A stretch of 64,000 bases of DNA from Lepisosteus oculatus (GCF_040954835.1 NC_090696.1:77499722-77563721), one strand, 5' to 3'. Shown: positions 11,692 through 24,880, numbered from the stretch's first letter. Numbers and translations are program-made. The notes: a model not told the origin generated them from the letters alone.

Positions 11692-14165
11692 CTGGGGAAA
11701 CTGACGGCGACTGTCTTAGCGGGATCTAAAGCACTGAAAGAAATCCATGAACCTGGCACCTCAGAAATTACTCTCTGCAGCCGAAGCCAGTGAGTGCTAA
11801 TGCTACCATCATGTCTGGAGGAATCGGAGGAGCGGGTTGTGAAACACTCCTGCACAATCAGAGGGCTCAGCATGATCGCATCATTCAGGATTGTTCTCTG
11901 GGGGAGATATTATCCTCTCTCGCCCACATCCTGGTGAATTTATGATTAATTTCTTTTCATTTCTGCACACCCTGGAAAGCAATGCTCAATTTCAGCCACT
12001 GTAGGCCTTCACTGGCAGACATGTATATTTCAGTTTTAAGACTGAGATAATCTGGCGTGTCTTTCCACATGCCTATTGGAGTGCTCAGAGAGTAGAGTGA
12101 TGTACACTTACTGTGTGTGAAAGAGCTCGCCAAGGATTCCTAAACTGGAGACAATCCAAATTGTCTTCATAGGCCTGCTAAAATTCAGTTGTTTTTTTAA
12201 AGATAAAGGACTAAACCAGGACATATTCAACACCTAAAAGATATCACCTTCCTAAATGTGGTGTTGTGAAGGGCCTGTGGTTCAATGTGGTCTTTAAGAC
12301 GACCTGCCACTGAATTTAGAGCCCAGTCATTGCTGTTTTTCTAAAGAATGACACACTTATCTGTAGAAGACCTTATCTGTAGATTTGAATTGATGTTTCT
12401 TTTTGCTGTTGTTGTACATGCTTCCCAGATTCTGGAATACAATTTCACTCTATTGTGTAAAGAAAACGCTCACAGATGAGGGCTGAATTATGAATTGTGT
12501 GAGCTGTAAATCTAGAGAAAGAGACCTCTTGGAGAAATCAGGTGCTGAGATGAGACATATCGATCACCTTCATGAATGCTTCATGGCTCTTCCTAATCTT
12601 ATTATTAGTTTGTTTATTGTTTTTTTTTTGCTGGAACATACTGTAGTATCTTCTGTCTTCATCTAGGGAGACACAGATTGAGCACAATCCTCCAGCGCAG
12701 CACAGCTCACCCATCTGCAACAGCCTGATGGCCCCTGGGCTTCAGTTCTGTTATTTGCCCCCAGATTTGCCCCCTTTGGGTACCCAGAGCAGATCCTGTC
12801 TGTGTATGTACATCGCCGGGGTCTGGATTCAGTGACCATGCAAAGGGCTGTGGGAGTACCGGAACAGCCTGCCCAGCTCTGTGAGTCCCTACCACTGAAC
12901 AAACGTGTCTACATCACTGCTCACACTGATGTGTTTTTTTTCCTCGTTTCACACTGCTTGTGCTGGCTTGTTTTTTTAAGTTGTGTGTTATTTAGCTTTG
13001 CGGTTGTTGCGGCTGTTGTTCTGTGTTTACGTTTTAATGTCTCTGTATCGGAGCACACATGCAAATAAGCACTTCGTTGCACTGGTGCACATGGAAAATA
13101 AGCTGAACTGGACTGTTGCTGAAGCCGGCAGCCGGGCGAGATCCTGAGATCAATTGCTGTCCCTAGTCACTACCAAACGGACTAAGGCCTTGCCCATCTC
13201 GCGTGAAGTCCTCCTGATAACCGGCCTGCAGCCACCTCTAACACCCACTCCTGACACCCCCACCCTGCTGCCTGGGCCCTGTCCACTGAGCGGACACAGC
13301 TCTTCTTACTATCAAGATGTTTGAATCACCAGGAGCCTGCTCTGGGCAGCTGCGCCCTCTCTGCCCTCTGTGTGTGTTGTAGGCACACTGCTGCCTGCCT
13401 GCGATTTCAAAACAACTGAACACAATCATGTTGCATTTTATGGACGGCAACATTTTATTTGCTCTGGTGCCACAGAAAGGTTTCTACTGGGTGCATAAAA
13501 TTGTTTTGTCCTGATGAAACAGGTAACAGAGATCATTTCACTTCGGGGACTACTGTACAAGCAGACAAAGCATTATCGCCTCATGACTGTTCAATGGTCT
13601 GGGACCTTCATTTCACTGAAGGAAGGGCACAACAGACCATTCCAATGATATATTAGGGTATTTTAAGTATTCATGTCTAATTGCTGCAAATCACATTCGT
13701 TTTCTACATGCAATCATTTCAATATTTCCATCTACATCATGTCTGGTTTCTTTAACCTTTTACTGGTGATATTCCATAATGTCACGTTTTGTTCTATCAT
13801 TCTATGGGAAGACCATTTCATGTAGTACATTATTTTGTTCTACAAGAACCTTTAAAAACATAATAAAATGTGACATATCCTGCTATTTTTACATTAATTA
13901 TTGTCTTAATGGGAATAAACAAACTAAAAACAATGCTTTATATTTCCCAGACAGCACACTGGTTTGGGAATCATCAGACAGGCAGGAGAAACAAATTATG
14001 ACACTACATTACTTACACTGTGAACCTCTAACCAAATCAAGATAGGTGAATATTAAAAACGGTTGATTTATTTTTTAGATTAACTGGAAAATGAGTATCC
14101 TTTCATCAAATCAAAGCTAGTCCTTGATGAAAAAAACAGCAACTGCACATTTACAATGCCTTCAG

Positions 14166-14188
14166 TAGGCATACTTAAGGTATGCCTA
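14166..14188. repeat. Small perfect hairpin
   Basis: TAGGCATAC and GTATGCCTA are exact 9-base inverted copies around a TTAAG loop. No function can be assigned. Confidence 0.5.
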
Positions 14189-14373
14189 CCTTAAGGATTT
14201 GCATGATTTTACAATAAACAATATTAGTATCTTCAAGAAATTAAAACTCATTTATTTCACGTTCACCCGTCCTTTAAATGATCTGCCCGACCTACAGTCC
14301 AGTAAAGCTAATTTTTTTTCTCCGTGGATTCACAACTGTAATTCTGAAACTATTTAAGCATATGCTACAGTAC

Positions 14374-14460
14374 ATACAGTTTATTTTCGTACAGCTGATT
14401 TGCGTATTTATTTTCGTATTTCGTACAGTTTATTTTCGTATCTCACATACAGCTTTATTT
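14374..14460. repeat. Short tandem repetition of a TTTATTTTCGTA motif
   Basis: The motif TTTATTTTCGTA recurs three times with variants (near 14381, 14409 and 14430), followed by a partial TTTATTTTC. It is a local tandem duplication in AT-rich intron DNA. Confidence 0.5.
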
Positions 14461-14615
14461 TCAATTAAAAATGAAAACGAATGCATGTTCTTCTATTGCG
14501 AGCAGCCGATGCCAGTCGCCTAGAAATAGGTGTTTTCCGTGCACTCGCAAGGACCAGGCGCGGTTCCACGGCTGAGCCCTCCTGTTCGTTAAGACGGATG
14601 AAATCACGGGCTTAC

Positions 14616-14960
14616 CTGTTTTCCAACGCCCCCCGTCTGCCTGCTCGCTCTTAGCGGATCCTAGCGACCTCCAGAGGGGTGATTCTGAGAGTCGGGCCGA
14701 CTTCTCCCTTTCGCACAGACGCCCGCTGGACACTCGGGAGCTACGAGGCTCCCTCGCATCGTCAGCCCTACCCCGGCCGCAGGGGACGGTCGCTGGGAGA
14801 CGCTCTGCAAGCGGCAGCAAAAACGTCGGGACACGCCGGTCCGGGGGGGCCGCCGCAAGCAGGTCTAGTGTCACCTCGATGCTCCCTCATGCAGGTGATG
14901 CAGTACAGCCCCCCAGCTGTCGTTTTCTTCCTCGCCGGCGGCGCTGACTCCGATTAATCA
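14616..14960 (-). promoter_or_regulatory. TRMT9B: CpG-rich promoter and probable noncoding first exon of TRMT9B
   Basis: A CpG-dense segment in otherwise AT-rich surroundings. On the minus strand it ends with a good donor, AAAACAG/GTAAGCCC, at 14616/14615, facing the ATG exon at 11691. This is what a noncoding first exon with a CpG-island promoter would look like. The transcription start is not determined. Confidence 0.55.
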
Positions 14961-15567
14961 CACTCCAGCCTCAAACACAGGGGCTCCCCGGGACCGATTC
15001 TCATTCACAGAGCACGTTCTCCTACACCAAGGACACTCTGTCCCTGTTTCCCCTGAAAGACTGATCGTCTGAAACTGAGGGAGCTCTCTGACATTCATTC
15101 TTGTTCCTAACCGTCAATTCCGATGATTCCCAACAGTCCCCCCTGCAGATACCAACATATTTTGAATCGATCTTAAAAAAGAGAATGTATCTGTTGTTGT
15201 TGTTTGGTGTTTTTTTTATATGCAGGGTTTTTTTCACGCAGCAATTTTATGTGTGAAAGTGGATCGGGATACACGAGGCAGAGATCGCGGCTGGCTGCAG
15301 GAATCTTCAAACCTCCTCCTGTGACAGCAGGCGAGAGTGGTGTTGATGTGAATACAGAAACCGTCCCACGTTAAAGAAGAGTCATAGGGCAGTTCTGTTA
15401 ATGTATGCACCGGAAGAAAGTCCTCTCATTATCTATTATGTGTGTTGCAGGGACGATCATTTTGAATTCTATCCGTGAGAACAAATACTTGGATCAATTC
15501 AAATTTATTTTGAACACATCATTATCTTTCTTTAGTTCAGGTATGTAGCTGCGACAGCATGCGTAGT

Positions 15568-15645
15568 CTGCAAAGGAACAAGTAATAGGTTTATTCCATG
15601 CTGAAAAGACAAGAGAGAAAACACAACGTTCTCTTTTCAGCATTA
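15568..15645. repeat. Hairpin MITE-like element, copy 2 (internally deleted)
   Basis: TGCAAAGGAACAAGTAATAG, GTTTATTCCATGCTGAAAAG and then CTCTTTTCAGCATTATC. The two arms are almost abutting and the central part is missing. Confidence 0.55.
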
Positions 15646-15659
15646 TCTTTCTTTGCCTT

Positions 15660-15825
15660 TCCAAGGACAGATTGGGAGAGTTTGGAACCAGCTGCCCAGC
15701 TATGGTGCTGAAATTGATACAGTGGTTTCTTTCAGCAAACAGGTGGATGTCATCCTGGGATCAATTTACTACTAACAACCAAACAGGCCGCTGGGCTGAA
15801 TAAGCCCCTCTCGTTTGTAACCCTT
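15660..15825 (-). repeat. Dispersed repeat family R, inverted copy
   Basis: On the minus strand it reads ...GGGGCTTATTCAGCCCAGCGG..., TAGTAAATTGATCCCAGGAT, then GCTGGGCAGCTGGTTCCAAA. This is the same block order as family R at 40888-41060 and 615-890. Confidence 0.5.
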
Positions 15826-16059
15826 CGCAAAACAATTTCCCCACCCGTTTTCTTTGCCAAGACTCAGATGATGAAAAGTCATCTTTGCTGTCCTGCAGGT
15901 TTCTCTTGAAACACAGAATTTGTAATTGGCTTTGAAGCTTGTTGCAGTTCATTCCAAATTTCATCTAGCATGTAGAAAAGGGGGCTGTAGATCTGTTTTA
16001 CTCTGCTAAAATAGATTTGTTACAAAGGGAATTCTAATGAAGCTGGGTGTATTATCTGT

Positions 16060-16712
16060 GCACAGTTAAATCCATCCACCCATTTCGTAATCTTTTTATC
16101 CACTTCATGGTCTCAGGGGAGCCAGAAACTGTCCCACCAAGAACGGGGTGCAAGGCAGGATACACCAGTCCCTCTAAGGGTACAAGGCAGGGTACACCCT
16201 GGACAGGACACCAGTCCCTCTCAGGGCACAAGGCAGGATACACCCTGGACAGGACACCAGTCCCTCTCAGGGCACAAGGCAGGGTACACCCTGGACAGGA
16301 CACCAGTCCCTCTCGGGGCACAAGGCAGGATACACCCTGGACAGGACACCAGTCCCTCTCGGGGCACAAGGCAGGGTACACCCTGGACAGGACACCAGTC
16401 CCTCTCGGGGCACAAGGCAGGGTACACCCTGGACAGGACACCAGTCCCTCTCGGGGCACAAGGCAGGGTACACCCTGGACAGGACACCAGTCCCTCTCGG
16501 GGCACAAGGCAGGGTACACCCTGGACAGGACACCAGTCCCTCTCGGGGCACAAGGCAGGGTACACCCTGGACAGGACACCAGTCCCTCTCGGGGCACAAG
16601 GCAGGATACACCCTGGACAGGACACCAGTCCCTCTCGGGGCACAAGGCAGGGTACACCCTGGACAGGACTCCAGCCCATCATCGGGCCCTGAACAGTTAA
16701 CTGTTTCCGCAA
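16060..16712 (-). repeat. SINE tail enclosing the 46-bp minisatellite
   Basis: Flanking the minisatellite are ATCCATCCACCCATTTCGTA on the left and CCAGCCCATCATCGGGCCCT on the right. Both are typical of a common fish SINE/LINE tail in reverse orientation. The array expanded a piece from within it, since its core is identical in reverse to the SINE tail at 63966-63984. Confidence 0.6.
16165..16670. repeat. Minisatellite, 11 units of 46 bp
   Basis: The word CCAGTCCCTCT recurs every 46 bases at 16165, 16211, 16257 and so on to 16625, and the phase is kept to 16671: eleven units. Units differ mainly at two positions (TCAGGG/TCGGGG and CAGGATA/CAGGGTA), and the first unit is more diverged (CTAAGGGTAC). 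Because no unit carries a stop in several frames, long open frames exist here on both strands. They are artefacts of the repeat. Confidence 0.95.
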
Positions 16713-18279
16713 AATGCAGATTTTTAGATAGATAAGATTAGAAATGAATTTTATTATTTCCTTGAGGGAATTACTTTATGGACACACAGCACTGTACATT
16801 TAAATAGAATGCAAAAAAAAGAAGAAGAAAAGAAAAACATTGCACATTATTCTATTACAAAAAATATAGAAAAACACATTAGCACACCACTCTATTACAC
16901 ACGTTTAACACATAACAACATGTAACATTTATAGCACATCACAAAACATAGTGCACTCGAGTGGGTTGTAAGAGTCAAGATTGTCTGTCTGAAGTGATAT
17001 GTTAAAAACTCCAACCCTGTTTGTCAAACATGGGGATTTTGAAAGCTGTGACAGAATCTCATGAAAATCTAACTGTATAAAACCATGAATAAATGGTGAA
17101 TACCCAGTTTTCCCTCACGCGCTTGGATCTATTTTCAATGAAGCGCTGTAATAAACTGGAATGGTCCTGTGTGGATTGTTGCCTGAGAATGTACTCATAA
17201 CAAAGCACATGTAATAAACAACACACCGTAACGATCCCCGGACACATTAACACACAACATTCAGCTTCCCGACATCATGAACATGTTCATACCTGAAACT
17301 GCTCGGTGATTTTTCTCCGTTTCCCATCGTAACTGAAGCTCGGTATTTTATTTTCTCTGAGGAAAACTCATTATTTATCGGAAATTCTAATTTTGTAGCA
17401 GAGGCATAAGTGGACTAATAATGTGCTTATGAAATCAATAGCTCTGTATTACAGAGGACACACTCCTGAGCTGTTTCAACAGAGCACGGGGTTTTGTAAT
17501 TGCACACAGTTTTGATTGCTCTTCTGGTTTCAGTTATCATGCCATTTTCCAGGTGTCTCTGCTGTGTTGCATGGCCTTTTCTAAGACGGAGGAGGATTTA
17601 CAGGCTGAGATCGACAGGCACAGTCGCGCTCGAGATGTGACCCCTTGAAATGGCCTGACTTTAGACCCCTGATCTTCCCGGGGGGAACTTCCAACTCTCA
17701 CTGTCTTTCAACCCCCGCAGGTTCCTGGATCATCATGGAGTTCCAGTGATCGTTCATTCCTCTCTAAAAGCTTAATATTTTCAGTGACACCCACTTGAAA
17801 TAGTCCTCCAGTAATCTATCACATAAATATAGTTTAAGGACTGAAAAGAAATTGTAAGAAAGCATACAGATTCCCAATTTGCACGGGAATATTACAAAAA
17901 TATCTTATTGACACACTTTTGGTTCCGTTTGAATTTATTGTGATTTCAGAATGTCACCCGTTTCCAATATTCAATTGAAAAAAAAATCATTTTATCAAGT
18001 TATAGACTGTTTTGTTCTTACTTTTTTTTCTGGAACGTGCCATGACTTGAATGTCTTAAATTCAAATACCAAACCTTGATTGTCAGATAATTCAGTAAGA
18101 ACTGAAAGGATGGATTAGTATTCATGTGTTATCAATGAGGGGTAATGTACGTTATCATTCAAACTTTAGATGATGAAAATGATGAGGAACACGGTCCCAT
18201 TATTAGAGCTCTTGGGGTCCTTGATCAATGGACAAGTCTTGAAACGTTCTAGGGCCTGAATGATCATAGTCGTTCAAGT

Positions 18280-18420
18280 AGGGAGCTGTGTCAGCAGGCA
18301 TAGGTTGCAAAGGAACAAGTAAAGTTTTATCCCTGCTGAAAACAGAAGAAAGAAAACAGACGAAATGTTGTTTCTTTTCTTCTCTTTTCAGCATGGAATA
18401 AACCTTTACTTGTTCTAAAA
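18280..18420. repeat. Hairpin MITE-like element, copy 3
   Basis: Left arm AAGGAACAAGTAAAGTTTTA TCCCTGCTGAAAA; right arm CTTTTCAGCATGGAATAAAC CTTTACTTGTTC. The arms are near-exact inverted copies about 25-40 bases apart. Confidence 0.65.
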
Positions 18421-19924
18421 TGATTGTATCTTACCTTAGTAACATGCCATTGATAGTAAAGCAATGATAAAAAATTGAATTGAACTGTTCACACACACAT
18501 ACAGTATATTCTGTATAATAAGTGGTAAGATTGAACATTTCCTTCCTCTGCCTTTACTTTATTCTTGTTTAATCTTTAAATTAAATTTAAGAATTTCATC
18601 TATCCCCAATCCATTTGTGTTTTTTAAATACCAAACAGAAATTGTGTGTTTGTTAGCCTCGTGGAAGGGCTAACGCCTCTGCACAGAAGCTCTTACGGAA
18701 CGGCCTTGAAATCTGTCACCACGGGCATGCTGTGCAAACAGAGTCTTCTTTTCAGTAGCTCCCTAATTCGGAAGGATTAGATAAATAAATGCCAGAAAAA
18801 CCCATCAATCATTTCCTCTCATTGTTACCATCTTCCCTCCTCCTCCATCTACAAAATCACTGCAGTCTAACAACAGCAGCAGCCACACACAGGACGTATC
18901 ATTCACAACGCGGCTAAACCTCAAAGCAGGAACAGAGGCTGAGACGGGCTTAGCGAGCAGTCTCTGTAGAATAGGGGTTGCAAATGTCACTGAGAAACAA
19001 TCTATAAATGGAATATATTAACACGATATTAGTGGAGTGTCACGGCTGAGGTAACAGTGCACCTCTCCTGTAGAACAGTCGCACGGTAGACACAATCAAG
19101 GACGATGCTCATTGTGAGTGCAGCCCGGTGGCCCTGATGAAGTGAACAAAATCGTCACTAAGTGAAATGAGATGAAAAATAATTTGAAGGGGTAAACAGC
19201 TGTTCCACAGTAATCGTAAAATGCTGCATATGATGAGCTGTTTGTTACGGCTGCAGCTGGTACTAACTAACCCCTCATTACCCAGTTTCCCTCACACACC
19301 CCTCCCTTCACTCTTTAAACCCTCGGCTCACCCGGTAACATCGGTCAGTATTAGGAATCCATCCGCCACCTGAGCTTGCAATGTCCTCGACCCTCTGGCT
19401 ACCGAAATACAGACCTTTCTAGCCCTGGACCTCGACAACCCTTTCGTCTCGCCCCTTTTTGGGATTGTTTGCCTCTCGGCCTCCTCCAGACAGACCGCGA
19501 CCTCTAGCCCTGAGCTACCGAGCACTCTGCTGCCTCGCTCCTCTCGGGCTCGTAGCCATCGGACTCTCTCGGCAACCTGCACAGGGCTCAGACCTGCTCG
19601 TTCGCTTACACTGTTATTATGTCAGTGACACTTGTGGATTGCATGAAAAAGCAGAGTGCTGTTTTTTTCATGCAGACTGCTGTTTGAATGCTCCATATCT
19701 CACAAGGTCCCAATGATGAGTTAGGCTCTCTATTATCTGTGATTATCACGGACTTTCAAGGACAAAAACGAAATATCACATTGATTGGAGATCAATCAGG
19801 ACCTCAGCTGATTGGTAGACAATGGGACTAATAAATTTGCTTGGAGTATTTATTTGGAGGATGAATGGAGAATTAATTTGGTTGTAGTTTCATTGATGGT
19901 TTGTGATGCACACCATGTCAGATT

Positions 19925-20150
19925 TTACAAGAAGACAGTATGGACCGCTTGTGACAGCAGGGAGACACAAACCCGAAGACGCAAATGGAAACTACATGGA
20001 AGTGCATTTAAATCTGGGAACGCTGGCGTCTCCAGCAGCCATGTCGTTGAAGCTGAAGACCTACAGTAGCTTCTATCAAGAAACAACTGGATGAGATCCT
20101 CAGATCAATTAGTTCCCTGTGACCTGATGAGTGAAATGGTCGAAGTAGGA
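19925..20150 (-). repeat. Dispersed repeat family R, inverted copy
   Basis: GGAGACACAAACCCGAAGAC, GGAAACTACATGGAAGTGCA, GTTGAAGCTGAAGACC, then AACTGGATGAGATCCTCAGA and TCAATTAG. In reverse these are the same ordered blocks as the family-R copy at 615-890. Confidence 0.5.
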
Positions 20151-23100
20151 ATGAGGAAGGGAGCAATGAGAGTGTTTTTTACAGTATGTTCTGGGTTACA
20201 TCCACAAGAGGCTTAGCACCAGTCCCTGGACCCTGTCGAGATGCACTTCCAGTCTTTCATCACCCCCTCGTTTCAGGAAGCCTAAACCCGGAGCTCAGTT
20301 TCGGGGAAACAAGCTGGAGGAAGTGTAAAGGAGGAACACAGGCCTCTCCGTTCTGAATGGAGACATTTAAGAAATCTGAAGGCCAATTGCCTCTTAACAC
20401 TTGACACTTGGTCAGTCTACACTCATGCAAGGGGCCTTTGAAAATGATCAGATCATTATCATGTGAGGGGAAACGTCCAGACAATGCCTACAAGACACAA
20501 CCTGCCGAGTCGCCTGTCGCCTGCGAGCTTGAAATGCAGTTCCAGTTGTCATCTCGTTTCTTGGAGGGCATCGGTTTCCTGAGTGTTGTGGTTTGCTCAG
20601 GGAAGGCGTGTTTGAGTAGAGCTGGTGAGTCCCAGGTGTGTGAGTGGTCAGGTGAGTGTGAGGTGTGAAGAAGGACAAACTGGCCTTCAAAATATTGCAG
20701 AGGCGGCTGGAAAATATGTTTCCTGCATTTCCCAGATCACTCAAGTATTCTGACTTAAATATCAGAGCTGATTCAACATTATAAATACAGTAAACGTCTT
20801 GAGGTATTCTGCATTTCAATGTAACAGAACACTTACTGTACCTCAATGTAGTGCATATGAGTTTAGTGCCAAGAGTGCAGCCTTTGATTGTAATTTGAAA
20901 GATGAATTCTTAGTTTGATTCACCTAAATTCAGCAGCTCAGTATAGACCCTGTGTCTATTTTTATGGTAAGCAGGAACACGCCAGGAGCACACTTCCAAA
21001 ATGATCAGTCGGACTTACACAATGCTGATTTTATTCATGCTGTTCTATTGTTATTACTATGTGTTGGAACAAGACAGAGAGGCCAATATATCCAGAAAAG
21101 CAGTTTTTGACTTCCTGTGTGTATGGATTAGGATTACCATCTGTCGATGTCAACAGTGGACCTATTTACACAGGGCAGGTGTCGAACAATAGGTGTTATT
21201 TCTGAATGGCCAGGATGTTTGTCTTCAATTTCAAACTGCTAACAGACCTTCACAAACGGGTCCCCATATTTTTAGATGAGGCTGAATAAAAGAAACTCAG
21301 GAAGGAAGAAGAAACAGCCCAGCGCTGAGGCAGCGTGTCGCAGTAGAAGGAAATGGGAAAGACAATACAGTCCAGTAAATCAAGAGGGAGAAAAGTTCCG
21401 CTCACCCTCAAAACACTCAGCAGTGTCATATAGCCATTTGCATCGCAAAAGCAGATTTGCATCCAAGAAGGTGCAGAAAAGGGTTAAGAAACAAACTTAC
21501 ATCACAGAATGAAATGCATGTAAATGGTGATTAATAGCTCGATAGCGGTTGGTTCTCCTTGGGCTGTTGTCCATGTTTTCATTCCCAGAACACTACTGCA
21601 ATTGCATGCTCAAGGGCTCCCTCTAGAGTCACACAGAGGAATATCACCTACTAGAACTGCATGTAAAAAGCACGCCCTGCCCTCCAACGGCAAACCTGCT
21701 TCTAGTATTTTCTTTGTATATTTTAACTGCATAATACCAGCTTGTAATGAATAAGGTCTGCTGACAGAAGTGATGTGCATGCACCTTTTACACTGCTGCA
21801 CAAAGGTTTTAGACGTCTCAGGAACAGTCGGCAGTTGCAATATAAAGAATGCCTCATGAGCATCGCTACTTTTCTCAAAGCCTCAGCTGGTTTACTTCTA
21901 TTATGACAACTTTGATTGTTATTCATACACATTAGCTTGGTTGATGTTAAACCAGATGTTTAATTTAGCAGTGTTTAATTCACACTGATTAGATCTTCAA
22001 ACACAGGGTCAAAACTCAAGGTAGACCTAGATTCTGGAAATGGACAGGCACTACGAAGTGTTTTAGGAGCTAATGAACCACATTGATCAATCAGAACGAA
22101 AAAAATTAAATTAAAGGGTTGCTTTTTTGCACTACAAAAACACAGAACTATTAAGATTAACTGTTAGCTTAAACAAAATAGGTAATATTTCAGTGTGCTT
22201 CTGCATAACGAAGGAAGAACTTTGAATGAAAAAAGCAGAACAATTCAGAATGTCTCGAACTATGCACAGCAGTGTGTATAGAAGTGATCAATAGTATAAC
22301 TTATCACAGTACTACATATAAGCATTAGCATATTTAATCTATGAATTATACCTAGAACCCCTCCTGAAAGACGCTTTCACTTTGACCAAACATCAACATT
22401 TACTTCAGTGAAAAAGACAAACAGATATCTTCATGCTCAATGTTTTCACCTGCTCATTGTCTGCAGAAGGTGCAACCGATTAAGATCCAATACTAAGAAA
22501 TGAGAATAGTAATAATAACAGTCACAAGCAGACCTAGACACCAACCCAGACATGAGCAGGTGCACAAGCTGACTAGTACCCAGTGACTAGTGACAACACA
22601 TTCAGGCCTCCCTGACAAATTCCATCTGACTTACATTTATTAATCATTTTATATTTCCTTCTTCAGAAACAATTTCATTTGGAATGTTTTCTCATCCCGC
22701 ATATTGTATTTCAAAGAATGCGACTGAATCCAGTAAATAAAGACATGCACTCCTATTATTACATAACAGACCATACAAAATGTTATAATTAACTCTTTTC
22801 TTTTTTGTTTTTCTGAATGATAGGATTTCCTCAGTCCATCAAAACCGCAAACCATCTCCGAACGAACAAGCATCTACCACTAGGTGTCCCCATGACTCTG
22901 CCACCACTGGAAAAATACATTTAAAACCGAATAAAGTAAACTTCAGATCTAATAATCATATCATTATTTTTAATGTTATTGTTTTATTATTTTAAAGTAT
23001 AATACTGTTACAAATGGGGGGGTGGTTGAAAATGGAGAAAATCATTAAGTGACCAAGTGGATAAATCAATTAGTTAATTAATCAGAATCCCCAACTTGTG

Positions 23101-23709
23101 AAGATTTTGGCAAGGATACACCAGAGAGGTTGGAATAGTTTAATTAATTTTTTTGTTCTCTGGCATAGCTTTGGTTGAAAAGACTAATAACTCAGGCACA
23201 CTTGGTTATACACATATTTATTAAGAGCGACACACAGGGAATACAGACACTAAGCAACACATTACATAGACATACTACACACAAGTTTCCCTATGTGCAA
23301 ATTTACAAAGAAGGCATCCCAGTGGCTTAACATTCTGATCTCCCAGAGAATCCCAGACTGTTAACAAGTCTATAATGTAATGCCTACAAAGGCCACAAAT
23401 AAGAGGCTGCCTTCTAAACTTAATAGAATATTTCCCACAGTTATATCTTACCTTGTTATGAAAACCCAGAATTAACGATAACAGGCCAGAATAAATGGAA
23501 GCCTATCTCCCTGTTCTAAAATGCAAGCACTAAAGAGGAGAGGCCGATTTTAACCAAGGGATTCTTCACTCAGAAAATCTGAGTTCCCTAAAGACTACAG
23601 AAGAGCATGCTCTCTTGGCAAGGTTGAAATACTGAGCTTCAATCTGGTCTGCTCAGCTGATCTGGGACAAAGAGCTTTATATTAATATTTATTCAAAAGG
23701 GGCAGGGGG

Positions 23710-23980
23710 GCTCTTTTAACGCAGCAAGCGGTGCGCCGTACTGTAACGCAGACGGCCGACATGGCAGGTTGTGCGACCCGGCTTGCCAGCGCGGTGACGT
23801 CACCGCCATTCCCTGTGAATAGCAGGGACCGCAGCCGCCGGGCTGACGGGAGATCTCCCTTTGGCTCAGCTGGCTGGGTCCCTGCTGAGTGACGCTGGAG
23901 ACCCGGGTTCGGGTCCCCAGCGGTGGGGGGCCAACCTGTGGCGGCAGCGAGGGCGCATACCCACGTGAGCCCGAGAGCCC
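23710..23980 (+). repeat. tRNA-headed SINE
   Basis: An A-box-like TGGCTCAGCTGG (near 23862) and a B-box-like GGGTTCGGGTCCC (near 23905) are spaced as in a tRNA gene. The sequence does not fold into a complete tRNA, and it sits within a longer GC-rich unit, so it is better read as a tRNA-derived SINE than a working tRNA gene. Boundaries are approximate. Confidence 0.5.
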
Positions 23981-24831
23981 TACAATACATTAATACACTA
24001 CAAAAACAAACCAAAAACCAGAACAGATCAATAAAAACAGCAAACCATCCACAGAAGTAACTGGAAGTAACAGTGTGTAGTATTTGGGAAGGGACTAGTA
24101 CAGTACACGCACATTTGTAGGGGAGGTTCTGTCCAACAGACATCGTGCTGATAGGACTTCTATTCCCTTCCATTTTGTCCTGCACAGTGGGCAGCAAAAA
24201 TGTCTTCCCGAAGGCAAAAGTTCAAAAGACCGAAGAAGAATATGAGCCGAGTCTTTAATGATGGCACAGGCCTTCCTCGGGGTCAGCTGGTGCGGAAAGC
24301 TTGCCGATATCTTCAGAGCTGAGGTTTACAACATTTCGAAGGCGGGTCCATGTCAAATTCCACCATGAAGCTTCACGTGAGGCATGTAAATGCGCAGTCA
24401 CGTGGGCTGTACCGTAGACGCTGCGCGTTAATCGCATCTGCTGTGGCAACGCTGTCTTTCATGGGCCCTGCCAACAAGCGCCCCATGTATCTGAAATTAA
24501 ACAACTCAGAAAACAAGGCAGGCTTGGGAGTCACATTACTCTACAGGTTTCTACAGACATTGTGAAAAATACAGGGGGGTGGAACAGGGCAGGGTGAGCA
24601 GTAATTGTGCAGGGCAGCTCTTATCAGCTGGTGATATAACAGTTTTTGTCAACACTGGCAGCACCAGGCTCTTCCAACTTGAACATGAAGGCTGCCAGCC
24701 CCCCTCCTCTGCCTTCCTGGCAGTGCTGTGACAGCTGAGCCACAGTGGACGGAGTCGGGGGGGGGAGGGGGTGAGGGACGCCGAGCAAGCCGGACAGGGT
24801 ACCCCAGAACCTCTGCACTCCCCCCCCACCC

Positions 24832-24880
24832 TTTCTTCTTCTTCTTCTTCTTCTTCTTCTTCCTCCTCCTCCCCCCCGGT
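24832..24880. repeat. (TTC)n/(TCC)n microsatellite upstream of LONRF1
   Basis: A pure pyrimidine run, mostly TTC then TCC and C, lying about 90-100 bp upstream of the CCAAT box at 24932. Such purine/pyrimidine mirror tracts can form triplex DNA. Confidence 0.85.

Larger units (their letters stand above)
11692..14615 (-). other. TRMT9B intron 1 (5' UTR intron), no gene seen
   Basis: Non-coding interval between the predicted noncoding first exon and the ATG exon of TRMT9B. It ends on the minus strand with TCAGTTTCCCCAG just before the ATG. A decayed reverse family-R fragment (ATCCTGAGATCAATTGCTGT near 13140-13165) is visible, as is a small hairpin at 14166-14188. Confidence 0.5.

Noticed and set aside
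16165-16670. CRISPR-like regular array
   Set aside because: The whole 46-bp unit repeats, with no unique spacers, and the context is a vertebrate genome. It is a minisatellite.
16047-16712. Long open frames (about 110-217 codons) on both strands
   Set aside because: They run through the 46-bp minisatellite, are purely repetitive and have no splice or domain support.
16720-16990. Possible LINE 3' end (TTCCTTGAGGGAATTACTTT)
   Set aside because: Only one short word resembles known elements; cannot be supported from this window alone.
19039-19620. Possible solo LTR (starts TGTCACGG, C-rich, ends TTACA)
   Set aside because: No target-site duplication was found at these ends and there is no second copy in the window.
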